From the NCBI GenBank assembly GCA_963746735.1, contig CAVVCO010000022.1, forward strand, positions 1 to 64,000: DNA of 64,000 nucleotides. The letters run 5' to 3'. This stretch comes from CAVSWT01 sp963746735 (GTDB lineage: Bacteria; Bacteroidota; Ignavibacteria; Ignavibacteriales; Ignavibacteriaceae). The position numbers and the translations under genes are program-made. Below the pieces are notes generated by a model that did not search any database, was not told where the DNA came from, and saw only the letters and a list, made by a program, of their open reading frames with translations. How positions within the stretch are numbered: position 1 is the stretch's first letter; the number at the start of each line of letters is the position of its first letter. Below, in pieces: positions 19,697-29,120 of this stretch.

Positions 19697-20852
19697 CGTT
19701 TATAACAGATTCCCAGTAGAATTTATTCATGGGGATGGTGCTTATCTTTATGATACCGAAGATAATAGGTATTTAGATTTTCTTTCAGGTATTGCTGTTA
19801 GCGGTTTCGGCCATAACAACAAACAAATAAAAACTGCAGTAAAAGAGCAGTTTGATAAATTCTGGCATGTTTCAAATTTATATGAATCAACTCCTCAAAA
19901 AAATCTTGCCGATAAACTTGCTCGAATTTCAGGGCTTGATTCAGTTTTCTTTAGTAACTCCGGGACTGAAGCTGTTGAAGCTGCAATTAAATTTGCCAGA
20001 AAATGGGGCGATGGAAGATATCAGATTATTTCTGCTTTTGGTGGATTTCATGGAAGATCAATGGGAAGCCTTTCTGCAACAGGACAATTAAAGCTTCATG
20101 AAGGCTTTACTCCAATGTTAAATGGATTTTCATTCGTACCATTTGGCGATATGGCTTCTATTGAAAGCAAAGTTAATGAACAAACTGTTGCTGTATTGGT
20201 TGAACCTATTCAAGGTGAAGGTGGAGTTAATGTGCCTTATGCAGGATATCTAAAAGATTTAAGAAATCTCTGCTATGAAAAAAATATACTTTTAATTATT
20301 GATGAAATTCAAACAGGAAACGGCAGAACAGGAAAATATTTTGCTTATGAGCATGAAGAAATAATCCCCGATATAGTTACTACTGCTAAAGGGCTTGCTA
20401 ACGGCTTCCCTATTGGAGCTACCATTTGTGCATCAAAAGTTGCAGAAGCAATTAGTCCTGGCAATCATGGTTCTACATTTGGTGGAAATCCTATCTCAGT
20501 TGCTGCGGCAAATAAAGTTGTAGAAATGATTAATGAAAAAGTTCTTGAAAATAATTCAAAGCTTGGTGTAACCATAATGGATTCTTTGCACGGCCTACAT
20601 CTGGAAGAAATTAAAGAGATTAGGGGCAAGGGATTAATGATTGGAATAGAATTGAAAGAAGGAATTTCCAGTAAGAAAATTGCAAGTAAACTTCTTAAAG
20701 AAAAAGTCTTGGTGGGAACTTCGGGAGATACGGTGATACGAATTCTTCCTCCATTTATTATAACTCAAAAAGAAATTATGAATTTCCTTTTAAATTTTAA
20801 AAAGGTAATTCTTAATGTATCCGAAGAAAATAATCATCAAAAACCGGAATAA
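19626..20852 (+). CDS. argD: Acetylornithine aminotransferase
   Basis: Class III PLP aminotransferase, 408 residues as drawn. NVYNRFPVEFIHGDGAYLYD begins the conserved part; SNSGTEAVEAAIKFAR, FHGRSMGSLSATG, PIQGEGG and the PLP lysine in TAKGLANGFPIGA follow, then STFGGNPISVAAA. It converts acetylglutamate semialdehyde to N-acetylornithine. The start is uncertain: ATGs at 19626 and 19638 and a TTG at 19653 all lie inside argB and none has a strong ribosome binding site, so translational coupling is likely. Confidence 0.93.
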   Translation: MKTSMELGSLVQQKKTNSCTTLLNVYNRFPVEFIHGDGAYLYDTEDNRYLDFLSGIAVSGFGHNNKQIKTAVKEQFDKFWHVSNLYESTPQKNLADKLARISGLDSVFFSNSGTEAVEAAIKFARKWGDGRYQIISAFGGFHGRSMGSLSATGQLKLHEGFTPMLNGFSFVPFGDMASIESKVNEQTVAVLVEPIQGEGGVNVPYAGYLKDLRNLCYEKNILLIIDEIQTGNGRTGKYFAYEHEEIIPDIVTTAKGLANGFPIGATICASKVAEAISPGNHGSTFGGNPISVAAANKVVEMINEKVLENNSKLGVTIMDSLHGLHLEEIKEIRGKGLMIGIELKEGISSKKIASKLLKEKVLVGTSGDTVIRILPPFIITQKEIMNFLLNFKKVILNVSEENNHQKPE

Positions 20853-20857
20853 ATATT

Positions 20858-21316
20858 ATGTCGTCTAAACTAAAAAGATTAAATAGAATAAAAGAACTAT
20901 TAAATAACAGGTATATAACCTCGCACGAAATGCTCGTTAAACTACTTCAAGCAGAAAGTATTCAAGTTACACAAGCAACACTTAGCCGGGATTTTGCTGA
21001 ACTTGGAGTTGTCAGGATATTTTCTGAAGGAGGAACAAGATATGTATTCGATTCACATGAATCCGGAAGACAGATTGCAAAATTAATTGGTTACGAAATA
21101 ATTAGTGTTGAACATAATGAGTCATTAATTGTGATTAGAACCTTGGCAGGCAGAGCACAAGGGGTTGCTCATCATGTTGATAGACTAAATAATCCGGATA
21201 TATTAGGAACGGTTGGAGGAGATGATACAGTTTTGATAATACCAAGTTCGGTGAAAAATATTCCCGATGTGGTATCTTTAATTAAAAAAATGATGACTGA
21301 CAACGCCAGTTATTAA
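20858..21316 (+). CDS. argR: Arginine repressor ArgR
   Basis: 152 residues, normal length. N-terminal winged helix (RLNRIKELLNNRYITSHEML) with recognition helix VTQATLSRDFAELGVVR. C-terminal oligomerisation and arginine-binding domain contains TLAGRAQGVAHHVDRL and the GTVGGDDTVLII motif that binds arginine across the trimer interface. It starts 5 nt after argD, inside the operon, and the ARG boxes upstream of argC are its probable target, giving autoregulation with the biosynthetic genes. Confidence 0.95.
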   Translation: MSSKLKRLNRIKELLNNRYITSHEMLVKLLQAESIQVTQATLSRDFAELGVVRIFSEGGTRYVFDSHESGRQIAKLIGYEIISVEHNESLIVIRTLAGRAQGVAHHVDRLNNPDILGTVGGDDTVLIIPSSVKNIPDVVSLIKKMMTDNASY

Positions 21317-21341
21317 AAAAAATAAAAAAGGAGATGAGGAA

Positions 21342-22562
21342 GTGGCTAAGAGAAAAATAGTTGTTGCATATTCCGGTGGTTTGGATACATCGGTTATGGT
21401 AAAATGGTTAAGCAAAAAATATGATGCTGACATAATTACAGCAACAGGATTTTTAGGTCAGAAAAAAGAGATACAAGGTGTAAAAGAAAAAGCCGCTAAA
21501 ACCGGAGCAGTTAAATCGGTTGTTTTAGATTTGCGTGAAGAATTTATAACTAATTATGTTTGGAAAGCTTTAAAGGCTGGCGCTTTATACGAAGGAAGTT
21601 ACCCAATGGCAACTGCAATTGGAAGGCCTTTGCTAGCAAAAATGCTGGTAGACGTTGCAATTCAGGAAAATGCAGATTCTGTTTCTCACGGCTGTACCGG
21701 AAAAGGTAATGATCAAGTAAGATTTGAAGTTGGTGTAAATACTTTAGCTCCTCATTTAAATGTAATTGCGCCTTTAAGAGAATGGGAATTCAAATGCCGG
21801 GAAGATGAAATGGAATATGCCATTGAAAATGGAATTCCTATTAATGCTACAAAAGATTCTCCCTACTCGATTGATGAAAATCTTTGGGGAATTTCTATTG
21901 AATGCGGCGTACTTGAAGATCCTGAAGCTGCACCGCCTGAAGATGCATATCAAATTACAACTAATCCTAAATTTGCACCTGATAATGCAGATACAATTTC
22001 AATTGGTTTTGAAAAAGGTATCCCGGTTTCATTAAACGGAGTTGAATTAAATGCGGTTGAATTAGTATCCCAACTAAGAGACCTTGGAGCAGTTCATGGA
22101 GTTGGCAGATTAGATTTAATTGAGAATAGAGTTGTTGGAATTAAATCCAGAGAAATTTACGAAGCTCCTGCGGCAGTTATTCTACATACTGCACATTTAG
22201 AATTAGAACGATTAATTCTTGATAAAGAAACATTTAGATTTAAACAGAATGTTTCTAATAAAGTTGCTAATTTAATATATGATGGTCTTTGGTATTCTCC
22301 ATTGTTTAAATCTCTTTCTGCTTTTGTGGATTCAACGCAGGAAAATATAACCGGTGAAGTTAAATTAGAATTATATAAAGGTTCAATAAAAACATTGTCA
22401 AGAAAATCTATATACAGTCTGTATAGCAAAGAACTTGCTACCTATACTATAGAAGATACTTTTGACCATAAGGCTTCAACCGGGTTTATAAAAATATATG
22501 GATTGCCATATAAAACAATGTCTCAAGTAAAAGAGAATCTTAATAAAGAGGTAGTTGCTTAA
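21342..22562 (+). CDS. argG: Argininosuccinate synthase
   Basis: 406 residues from a GTG at 21342 with AAGGAGATGAGG just upstream. N-terminal VVAYSGGLDTSVMVKWL is the PP-loop ATP site; GCTGKGNDQVRFE, APLREWEF, and SPYSIDENLWG with the following ECG are argininosuccinate synthase motifs. It joins citrulline and aspartate with ATP. Stop and argH start overlap (TAATG). Pathway note: ornithine carbamoyltransferase, which makes citrulline, is not in this operon. Confidence 0.96.
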   Translation: MAKRKIVVAYSGGLDTSVMVKWLSKKYDADIITATGFLGQKKEIQGVKEKAAKTGAVKSVVLDLREEFITNYVWKALKAGALYEGSYPMATAIGRPLLAKMLVDVAIQENADSVSHGCTGKGNDQVRFEVGVNTLAPHLNVIAPLREWEFKCREDEMEYAIENGIPINATKDSPYSIDENLWGISIECGVLEDPEAAPPEDAYQITTNPKFAPDNADTISIGFEKGIPVSLNGVELNAVELVSQLRDLGAVHGVGRLDLIENRVVGIKSREIYEAPAAVILHTAHLELERLILDKETFRFKQNVSNKVANLIYDGLWYSPLFKSLSAFVDSTQENITGEVKLELYKGSIKTLSRKSIYSLYSKELATYTIEDTFDHKASTGFIKIYGLPYKTMSQVKENLNKEVVA

Positions 22563-23932
22563 TGTTGTGGGGCGGAAGATTTAACGAAAAACTGAATAAC
22601 AAAGCACTTAAATTTTCTTCGTCCCTTAAGTTTGATATTCTTTTAATTGAAGAAGATATTGAAGGAAGCATTGCTCATGCTGAAATGCTTTCACATATAA
22701 ATCTTATTTCAAAAGAAGAATCATTACAAATTGTTAACGGCCTAAATAAAATAAAAAGCGAATGGATAAATGATAAATGGAAACCAGATGAAAATGAATT
22801 TGAAGATATCCATTCTGCAATTGAAGCGAGACTATTTGAAATAATTGGCGACACTGCCGGTAAACTGCATACCGGCAGAAGCCGAAATGATCAAGTTGCA
22901 ACAGATGTCATATTATGGCTAAAAAAATCCTGCCAGAATCTTATAGTTGAAATAATTCAATTTCAAAAGACACTAATCAATATTTCAAAAGATAATGTTG
23001 AAACCATAATTCCAGGTTATACACATTTACAGCGTGCTCAGCCAATTTCATTAGCATTTCATTTTCTTGCTTATGTAGAAATGTTTGAGAGAGATAAAGA
23101 ACGTTTACAATTTTTACTTAAAAGTTTATCTCACTCCCCTCTTGGTTCAGGGGCTTTAGCTGGCTCGACACTACCACTTGATAGGGAATTCACTGCCGAC
23201 CAATTAGGGTTTGAATCTCCAACTTCAAATGCTTTGGATTCAGTTTCTAATAGAGATTTTATTATTGATTTTCTTAACTCAGTTTCAATTGGTATGATGC
23301 ATTTAAGCAGGCTTTGCGAAGAGATAATTATTTGGTCAACAAGTGAGTGGAAATTAATAAAACTTAGCGATAATTATTCAACTGGCTCTTCTTTGATGCC
23401 TCAGAAAAAAAATCCCGATATGGCTGAATTGATAAGAGGAAAAACCGGGAGAGCTTTTGGCAATTATGTTTCTTTAATTTCTACAATGAAATCTCTGCCG
23501 CTTAGCTATAATAGAGATTTGCAGGAAGATAAAGAGCCTCTGTTTGATTCTTATTTCATATATTCTGATTCATTAGAAATTATGTCTGGAATGATGAATG
23601 GAATTAAAATCAACAAGGAAAGATTTATTAAGGAACTTGATGGAGATTTTATTCTTTCAACCGATGTTGCCGATTGGCTGGTATTAAAAGGAATTCCTTT
23701 TAGAAAATCTCATGAAATTGTTGGAAGACTGGTTAAAGAATTGGAAGACAAAAATTTGAATTTTAAAAATGTCACTTTAGAGGTTTTAAAAAAAGTTGAT
23801 TCGGTTTTTGATGAGACAGTGAGGGAATGTTTTAATATTAAAACTTCATTGGATAGAAAAAAAACTTTCGGCTCCCCTAATCCGGAATTTGTAAAAGAAA
23901 GAATTGCACACTGGGAGAAAATTCTTAAATAA
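22562..23932 (+). CDS. argH: Argininosuccinate lyase
   Basis: 456 residues, fumarase/aspartase superfamily. LWGGRFNEK starts the family; EDIHSAIEARL, HTGRSRNDQVATD, PGYTHLQRAQP (catalytic His region) and the signature loop GSSLMPQKKNPDMAEL with the catalytic Ser are all present. It releases arginine and fumarate, the last step. It is the last gene of the operon; no clear hairpin terminator follows. Confidence 0.96.
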   Translation: MLWGGRFNEKLNNKALKFSSSLKFDILLIEEDIEGSIAHAEMLSHINLISKEESLQIVNGLNKIKSEWINDKWKPDENEFEDIHSAIEARLFEIIGDTAGKLHTGRSRNDQVATDVILWLKKSCQNLIVEIIQFQKTLINISKDNVETIIPGYTHLQRAQPISLAFHFLAYVEMFERDKERLQFLLKSLSHSPLGSGALAGSTLPLDREFTADQLGFESPTSNALDSVSNRDFIIDFLNSVSIGMMHLSRLCEEIIIWSTSEWKLIKLSDNYSTGSSLMPQKKNPDMAELIRGKTGRAFGNYVSLISTMKSLPLSYNRDLQEDKEPLFDSYFIYSDSLEIMSGMMNGIKINKERFIKELDGDFILSTDVADWLVLKGIPFRKSHEIVGRLVKELEDKNLNFKNVTLEVLKKVDSVFDETVRECFNIKTSLDRKKTFGSPNPEFVKERIAHWEKILK

Positions 23933-23934
23933 TT

Positions 23935-24141
23935 TTAAGCATCATTTCTATACAGCATTTCGTGTGAGTTGTAAATCAGATAATATTCCTGCGCCCATTC
24001 ATTCTCATTACTATCTTCTACAAAGATATCTTTCATCGAATTTCTTAATTTAATGTTTACATTATTTTCAAATTTTTTTTCACTCGCCAATGTAAACTTA
24101 TGTTGCGGTAAATTAATTTTAGTTAAATTTTGATCTTTCAT
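23935..24141 (-). CDS. Small hypothetical protein
   Basis: 68 residues, start ATG at 24141 with AGGTGA 8 nt upstream, a better ribosome binding site than most short frames here have. Polar, no signal peptide, no membrane helix, no recognised motif; the C-terminal part (EWAQEYYLIYNSHEM) is aromatic-rich. It lies tail to tail with argH. Function unknown; it could still be a chance frame. Confidence 0.45.
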   Translation of the reverse strand: MKDQNLTKINLPQHKFTLASEKKFENNVNIKLRNSMKDIFVEDSNENEWAQEYYLIYNSHEMLYRNDA

Positions 24142-24396
24142 TATTTCACCTATAAAGGTTAATATTAAACTTACTTTATAGTCGAAAATAGTTTCAGAAT
24201 ATTAATAGAGTATTATTCTAATATTATATTTTTGTTAATTCTTTATTAATAATACTTAATGCTGCAGCATCATTTAGCTGATGATAATGTCAGGTTAATA
24301 ATTAAAAAGATTTGAATGGATTTAAATACTTAGTAGATATTTGTATATATAAATAATATTGAGAAGAAGAATTACAAATTGTTTGCTTCATACCAA

Positions 24397-24747
24397 TTAT
24401 TTTTTATTCGCAGTGTATTTAATAATATCAACTTTCTCAATAGTAATTAATCCACCGCAGTTGGCTTCTTCAAAAATATTTTCCAACAGGGGGATAAATT
24501 TTTCTATCTTCGGCAGTTCATCTACTATTTCAATAATAAGTGGAAGGTCTTCGGACAATCTTAAAATTTTTGATGAATGAATTCTACTATTTCCCCCAAA
24601 ACCCATAACACCTTTGAAAACAGTTGCCCCGGCTAGTCCTTCTTTCCTGGCTTCTATAACTATTTTTTCATAAACAGGTATAGAACTGTGCCTATCACTT
24701 TCCCCAATAAATATTCTTAATAATTTTGCTTCACCGTTGATATGCAT
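24397..24747 (-). CDS. DUF190 family protein
   Basis: 116 residues with GEAKLLRIFIGESDRH, LAGATVFKGVMGFG and PLIIEIVD, the pattern of the DUF190 family, a ferredoxin-like fold related to PII regulators. Members often neighbour crcB, as here, where the gene begins 10 nt after crcB ends on the same strand. A role in regulating or supporting fluoride export is suggested by context; the molecular function is not established. Confidence 0.88.
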   Translation of the reverse strand: MHINGEAKLLRIFIGESDRHSSIPVYEKIVIEARKEGLAGATVFKGVMGFGGNSRIHSSKILRLSEDLPLIIEIVDELPKIEKFIPLLENIFEEANCGGLITIEKVDIIKYTANKK

Positions 24748-24757
24748 TTTTTTACTT

Positions 24758-25129
24758 TCATATTTTTGAAATTAGATATGCCAGATAAACTCCAATCAAA
24801 CAAAGTGAAATATTCAAAGCAATATTTAATAAACCTAACCCTACTTGAGAATCTCTAAATAAATTCATAGTCTCAAATGAAAAAGAAGAAAAGGTAGTAA
24901 AACCTCCGCAAAATCCGACAGCTAAAAATATCCTTACATGTGAACTTAACATTTCTTTCTCGTCAAAATAAAACATAAATATTCCCAGCATAAAACTGCC
25001 AACAACATTAACTACTAAAGTTCCATAAGGAAATGTTGGAGAGAAAAATTTATAAGTATAATTTGAAAGCCAGTAGCGTAATGCCCCGCCGGCAGCAGCA
25101 CCAAAAGAAACAACTAAATAATTTATCAT
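24758..25129 (-). CDS. crcB: Fluoride channel CrcB/Fluc
   Basis: 123 residues, four membrane helices. GGALRYWLSNY, FPYGTLVVNVVGSFMLG (with the conserved Asn) and GFCGGFTTFSSFSFE (the Phe box and Na+ site) are Fluc hallmarks. Functions as a dual-topology dimer in the inner membrane that lets fluoride out of the cell. A single crcB fits a homodimer. It is transcribed after the aminotransferase gene with a 19-nt gap; I found no fluoride riboswitch pattern in that gap. Confidence 0.94.
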   Translation of the reverse strand: MINYLVVSFGAAAGGALRYWLSNYTYKFFSPTFPYGTLVVNVVGSFMLGIFMFYFDEKEMLSSHVRIFLAVGFCGGFTTFSSFSFETMNLFRDSQVGLGLLNIALNISLCLIGVYLAYLISKI

Positions 25130-25148
25130 ACTTTATAATTAAAATGAT

Positions 25149-26450
25149 TTAAATATTTTTTATCCACTCGCAAATCAAATCTATTGCTTTAATAGTATCA
25201 GCGCAATACTTCCTTATGAACTTATCATCAATCTCATCTTTGGAATTTATTTCTAAAGCTTCTTCCATTGCTTTGTTACCGTTGAAATTAACATAAGCAA
25301 TTCTTGCTGTAAGTTCTTCCACAGGCCTTCCGAATACAGTTCCCGGCAATATCGCTACACCTTTTTCTTCCAGCAGCCTCTCACATAGAATTTCACTTGA
25401 AGTAATACCTTTTAAATTCAACAGTTCTTTGAAGGAATCAAATGATGCAAAAAGATAAAAGCCGCCTGAAGGATTAACAGTATAAATTCCATTTTCTTTT
25501 AATCTTCCTGCTATTGTAGTTCCTAATTTCTCCAATACCCATCTTGCCCGCCAAAGATATTTGTCGATACTTTTTCCACCTTTAAAAGCTACCACCGCTG
25601 CGTACTGAATTGGTGCACTTGTTGCCGTAAACGTTTCACTAGCAACTACTGACATTGAATCAAGCAGCCATCGAAGAGTTGGTGGAAATGTAAATGTACC
25701 TAATCTCCATCCTCCGGCACCACACCATTTACTTAAGCCGCCGCTTATAATCGTTCCTTCGGGATAGTATTGAGCAATGGATGTATGATTACCTTTAAAA
25801 TTTAACTCGCCGTATATCTCATCAGAAAGTAAAATTATTTTATGTTTCTTTGCAACAAGTGCAATCTCTTTTAATTCACTGGTTGAATAAGTTATACCAA
25901 CAGGGTTTGATGGGTAATTTAAAATTACAATCCGTGGTTTATCGGGATCGTATTTGCATTGTTCAATTAAATCGCCTGCAGATAATAACCACTTTTCTTC
26001 TTTCTGAGTCGGCAGCCATCTTACATGCCTTCCAATTATATGTGCTTGAGGTGCATAGGAAACCCAACTCGGAGTTGGAATTACTAGATCGCCGTAATAA
26101 ACAAGTTGAAGGAGAAACATTAGTTCTTTTGAACCAGGACCTATCAAAACATCATCTGCCGTATGATTTATATCTTGTGAACGTGAATGATATTCGGCTA
26201 CAGCTTCACGGAGCTTATATAACCCTTTAACGGGCAAGTAATCTTTTTGATATGCATTTTTTTGAAGAGCTTCAACAACAGTTTTGGGAACCGGGAATGG
26301 TGATTGTCCAAGCCCAAGCTTATAAATTTTTCTTCCTTCTTGAATTAATTTGTTGCTTTTTTCATTTATAGATAAAGTGGCAGATTGAGGAAGTCCACGA
26401 ACATTAAGATTTAAATTTATTTGATGCGAATATTTTTTGTTATTAATCAT
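25149..26450 (-). CDS. PLP-dependent aminotransferase, class I/II
   Basis: 433 residues, fold type I. SINEKSNKLIQEGRKIYKLG and GQSPFPVPKTVV open the domain; DYLPVKGLYKLREAVAEY, NYPSNPVG, LSDEIYGEL and the PLP lysine in GGLSKWCGAGGWRLG follow, with RIAYVNFNG near the end. Aspartate or related aminotransferase; the substrate cannot be assigned from motifs. It heads the crcB-DUF190 transcription unit, apparently a chance grouping. Confidence 0.88.
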   Translation of the reverse strand: MINNKKYSHQINLNLNVRGLPQSATLSINEKSNKLIQEGRKIYKLGLGQSPFPVPKTVVEALQKNAYQKDYLPVKGLYKLREAVAEYHSRSQDINHTADDVLIGPGSKELMFLLQLVYYGDLVIPTPSWVSYAPQAHIIGRHVRWLPTQKEEKWLLSAGDLIEQCKYDPDKPRIVILNYPSNPVGITYSTSELKEIALVAKKHKIILLSDEIYGELNFKGNHTSIAQYYPEGTIISGGLSKWCGAGGWRLGTFTFPPTLRWLLDSMSVVASETFTATSAPIQYAAVVAFKGGKSIDKYLWRARWVLEKLGTTIAGRLKENGIYTVNPSGGFYLFASFDSFKELLNLKGITSSEILCERLLEEKGVAILPGTVFGRPVEELTARIAYVNFNGNKAMEEALEINSKDEIDDKFIRKYCADTIKAIDLICEWIKNI

Positions 26451-26612
26451 TAAGTCAAATTAAAAGCAAATAACATGAAGTGTTATGGCAAATATAAAAG
26501 ATTTATTAATCTTATAAAATTTTTATTTGAGATTAAATACTGGCAGATGGTCTTTTCTGTCAACTTGAAGTAAGCGCACGACTTATATAATGAACTGATG
26601 AGAATGCCTCTT

Positions 26613-26777
26613 CTACAAAAAATAATTTAAAACGAATAACAGAAATAAAATTATCAACACAATAACCATAATTTTAAATGATTTATTTTCTTCCGGGAAT
26701 TCATATCCGCAAATTGGGCATACTTTTTCATCCGAATCAATTTCCATTGCACAAGCTGGACATTCTTTTTTCTTCAA
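26613..26777 (-). CDS. Small zinc-ribbon membrane protein
   Basis: 54 residues from a TTG at 26777; no ATG is in frame before the cysteines. Two Cys pairs, CPAC and CPICGYEFPEE, form a zinc ribbon (residues 6-28), followed by one membrane helix (MVIVLIILFLLFVLNYFL). The translated pattern is too ordered for a chance frame. It sits between the aminotransferase and a terminator and is probably transcribed on its own. A zinc ribbon at a membrane suggests a protein-interaction or sensing role; not assigned. Confidence 0.7.
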   Translation of the reverse strand: MKKKECPACAMEIDSDEKVCPICGYEFPEENKSFKIMVIVLIILFLLFVLNYFL

Positions 26778-26818
26778 ATTAATTTTCCATTTTTTATAAA
26801 TAAATACTTTAAAATAAT

Positions 26819-26847
26819 AAACCCAGTTTCATAAAGAAACTGGGTTT
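26819..26847 (-). terminator. Terminator of the BsuPI/carboxypeptidase-regulatory protein gene
   Basis: Perfect 12-bp stem AAACCCAGTTTC/GAAACTGGGTTT with a 5-nt loop, about 45 nt beyond the stop at 26892, followed on the minus strand by a T-rich stretch. Confidence 0.8.
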
Positions 26848-26891
26848 AAAATTCTTATATCAATCTTCGAAAGATTGAAATACTATTCTGT

Positions 26892-29018
26892 CTATTTCAA
26901 TAACAGCATTTTATTTACTGCTGAATAATTACCAGAGCTTATGCGATAGAAATAAATTCCTGTTGGAAGATTTGCTGCGTTAAACTGTACATTATAGTAA
27001 CCGGCTTTTTGCTGTTCACTCACCAAAGTAGCAATCTCACGCCCAATAATGTCATATACTTTAATAGATACAAAGGATTCTTTCGGAATTTTATACTTAA
27101 TTATTGTAGATGGATTAAATGGATTTGGGAAATTCTGAAATAACTTAAAGCTATTGGGAGTTTCACCAATATTTTTTTCTGTCCCGGTTAAATTAAAATA
27201 TAGATCAACATTGTCAGTGGTAGGTTTGTTTTTCAAATCTATATTGATTGTATTACCATACTCAATTGTTTGATTGCCGACTTTACTTGCCCGAATAAAA
27301 TAACTGCCATTCTTTAGAAATAGTATATGATAGCTACCGTTATAAATAGATACTGAAGCAGAAGCTATATTCCCTGACGTATCTATAGCAGAAATTAATG
27401 TACTGCTTAAAGTAGAATCTTGGTTATAATAAATTCTTCCTGATATTTCTCCACCTGAGGAATTCAATGAATCTATGTACACCGGTAAATTACTTATGTT
27501 TTCTCCCCCATTTAAATTAAAAACATATGCGCTCTCCCAATCACTGCATGTCTTGCCACCATCGGCATAAAATTGACTAATAAAATTTTCATTGTAAAAA
27601 AGTAATATATAGTCATCATTAATTAGATTACTTAACGAGTATTGACCATTATAGCTTGTGGTTGTTTTTACCCAATTTCCTCCTGATTTTGGAATAGCAT
27701 AAACTTCAATACCGTTTAAATATGCATAAGTATTTTTATCTTGTAAAACTCCAGAAATTGTATTTGAACCCTTTATTGGTTTGCTAAGATTAAAATCAAT
27801 TCCTGTTATATTACGATGATCTTTGTCAACAGTAACCGGAGTTGCATCAAAAGCATTAAAAACATTTTTATAAAATTGATTTAGATAATCATCTTTTACA
27901 ACCGAAACATTGTACGAGCCTTCAAATACCTGAATATCATAATTCCCATTTTCGTCAGTGAAAATTAAAAGAGTATCTCTTGGTGTTTCTGTAGATGCAG
28001 TGATAATCGCATTACCAATAGGCTGCTGATTCGTAGCATCTTTAACTTTTCCAGAAATTGTCCCTAACATAGATAGTGGAATTATAAAATCTATTTTACT
28101 GGTAGTTGTATCAACATTTATAATGTCTGCTGATGCGAGATTAGTTTTATTATTATAATAAATCGCTATAGACCATGTAGCATCATCATTATAAACATAT
28201 GAATATATGTAATATTTTCCAGGTGAGCAATTAAATTCATAGTCACCATTTTGATTTGTTAGCGTATAATCTTCAATTTGGTTATTAAACATTTTAATAT
28301 AAGCCCCTTGCACAGGATCACCATTTTCAAATTTTACATTTCCAGAAACAGAAATTAAATTATTTAAAATTACATCCGGCCCAATGATACTATCTCCTTC
28401 GCTAATTGACATTATATCTCTATAATAATCATATTCTGTGTGATAATAATTGATTACTGGATATGCTATTGAAGAACTATCTAAAAATATTAATGAAGTA
28501 AATTTTAGAATAAATTTCCCTTCAGCATTTGTTATTGATTTACCTGCTCCTTCTGAACTAACAATTACATTGTTAATTGGTTGATTGTCAGAATTTTTAA
28601 CTATGGCTGAATAATATGCAATAATCTTATTATCAATACTAAATTCTACAGTATCCGATATACCATAGCCAAAAACTTCACCAAATATTTTGTAGTTCCC
28701 CGGCTGAAGAATATGATCATGATAAGTGAATGACCAAGTATGTGATTGAGCTGGTTCTAAAGTTAGGTCTGTTTTAGTATCATAACAGCCATGATTTTGA
28801 CTCCAATTATATTGCCCAATAATCATATATTTTGCCTGGCATGTTGAATTCCAATTTAAAGTAATCTCATGTCCACTTATGTTTGTTGAAGTAACATAAA
28901 TTCGTATTGAATCTCTATAGTGATATTGCTGTTTGTTTGTGGTAACCTCTATCTTAATTTGGCTAACTAATGTTGAATTGATCAGCAGTAATAAGAATAT
29001 TGTTACGAATTTTTTCAT
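26892..29018 (-). CDS. Secreted protein: BsuPI-like, carboxypeptidase-regulatory repeats, type IX sorting domain
   Basis: 708 residues with signal peptide MKKFVTIFLLLLINSTLVSQ. Residues 20-130 resemble a BsuPI proteinase-inhibitor-like domain (YRDSIRIYVTSTNISG, LEPAQSHTWSF, LQPGNYKIFGEV). Then four or five carboxypeptidase-regulatory beta-sandwiches, each with the pattern G-V-x-D...G-Y (for example ISGKVKDATNQQPIGNA, ISGVLQDKNTYAYLNGI). Ends with NFPNPFNPSTIIKYKI and a 70-residue Por sorting domain finishing NKMLLLK. Likely exported by type IX secretion and attached to the cell surface. No catalytic domain is visible; adhesion or inhibition is a guess. Confidence 0.87.
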   Translation of the reverse strand: MKKFVTIFLLLLINSTLVSQIKIEVTTNKQQYHYRDSIRIYVTSTNISGHEITLNWNSTCQAKYMIIGQYNWSQNHGCYDTKTDLTLEPAQSHTWSFTYHDHILQPGNYKIFGEVFGYGISDTVEFSIDNKIIAYYSAIVKNSDNQPINNVIVSSEGAGKSITNAEGKFILKFTSLIFLDSSSIAYPVINYYHTEYDYYRDIMSISEGDSIIGPDVILNNLISVSGNVKFENGDPVQGAYIKMFNNQIEDYTLTNQNGDYEFNCSPGKYYIYSYVYNDDATWSIAIYYNNKTNLASADIINVDTTTSKIDFIIPLSMLGTISGKVKDATNQQPIGNAIITASTETPRDTLLIFTDENGNYDIQVFEGSYNVSVVKDDYLNQFYKNVFNAFDATPVTVDKDHRNITGIDFNLSKPIKGSNTISGVLQDKNTYAYLNGIEVYAIPKSGGNWVKTTTSYNGQYSLSNLINDDYILLFYNENFISQFYADGGKTCSDWESAYVFNLNGGENISNLPVYIDSLNSSGGEISGRIYYNQDSTLSSTLISAIDTSGNIASASVSIYNGSYHILFLKNGSYFIRASKVGNQTIEYGNTINIDLKNKPTTDNVDLYFNLTGTEKNIGETPNSFKLFQNFPNPFNPSTIIKYKIPKESFVSIKVYDIIGREIATLVSEQQKAGYYNVQFNAANLPTGIYFYRISSGNYSAVNKMLLLK

Positions 29019-29120
29019 AATAAGTAACCCCTTTATATAAATTATTTAAATTGTTTAATGTAGACTTTCTATTGATAAAATATGTTCACACATCATGCCA
29101 TAATTTTCAAAATATACTTT

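Noticed and set aside
25130..25148. Fluoride riboswitch before crcB
   Set aside because: The gap is only 19 nt, too short for the crcB motif.
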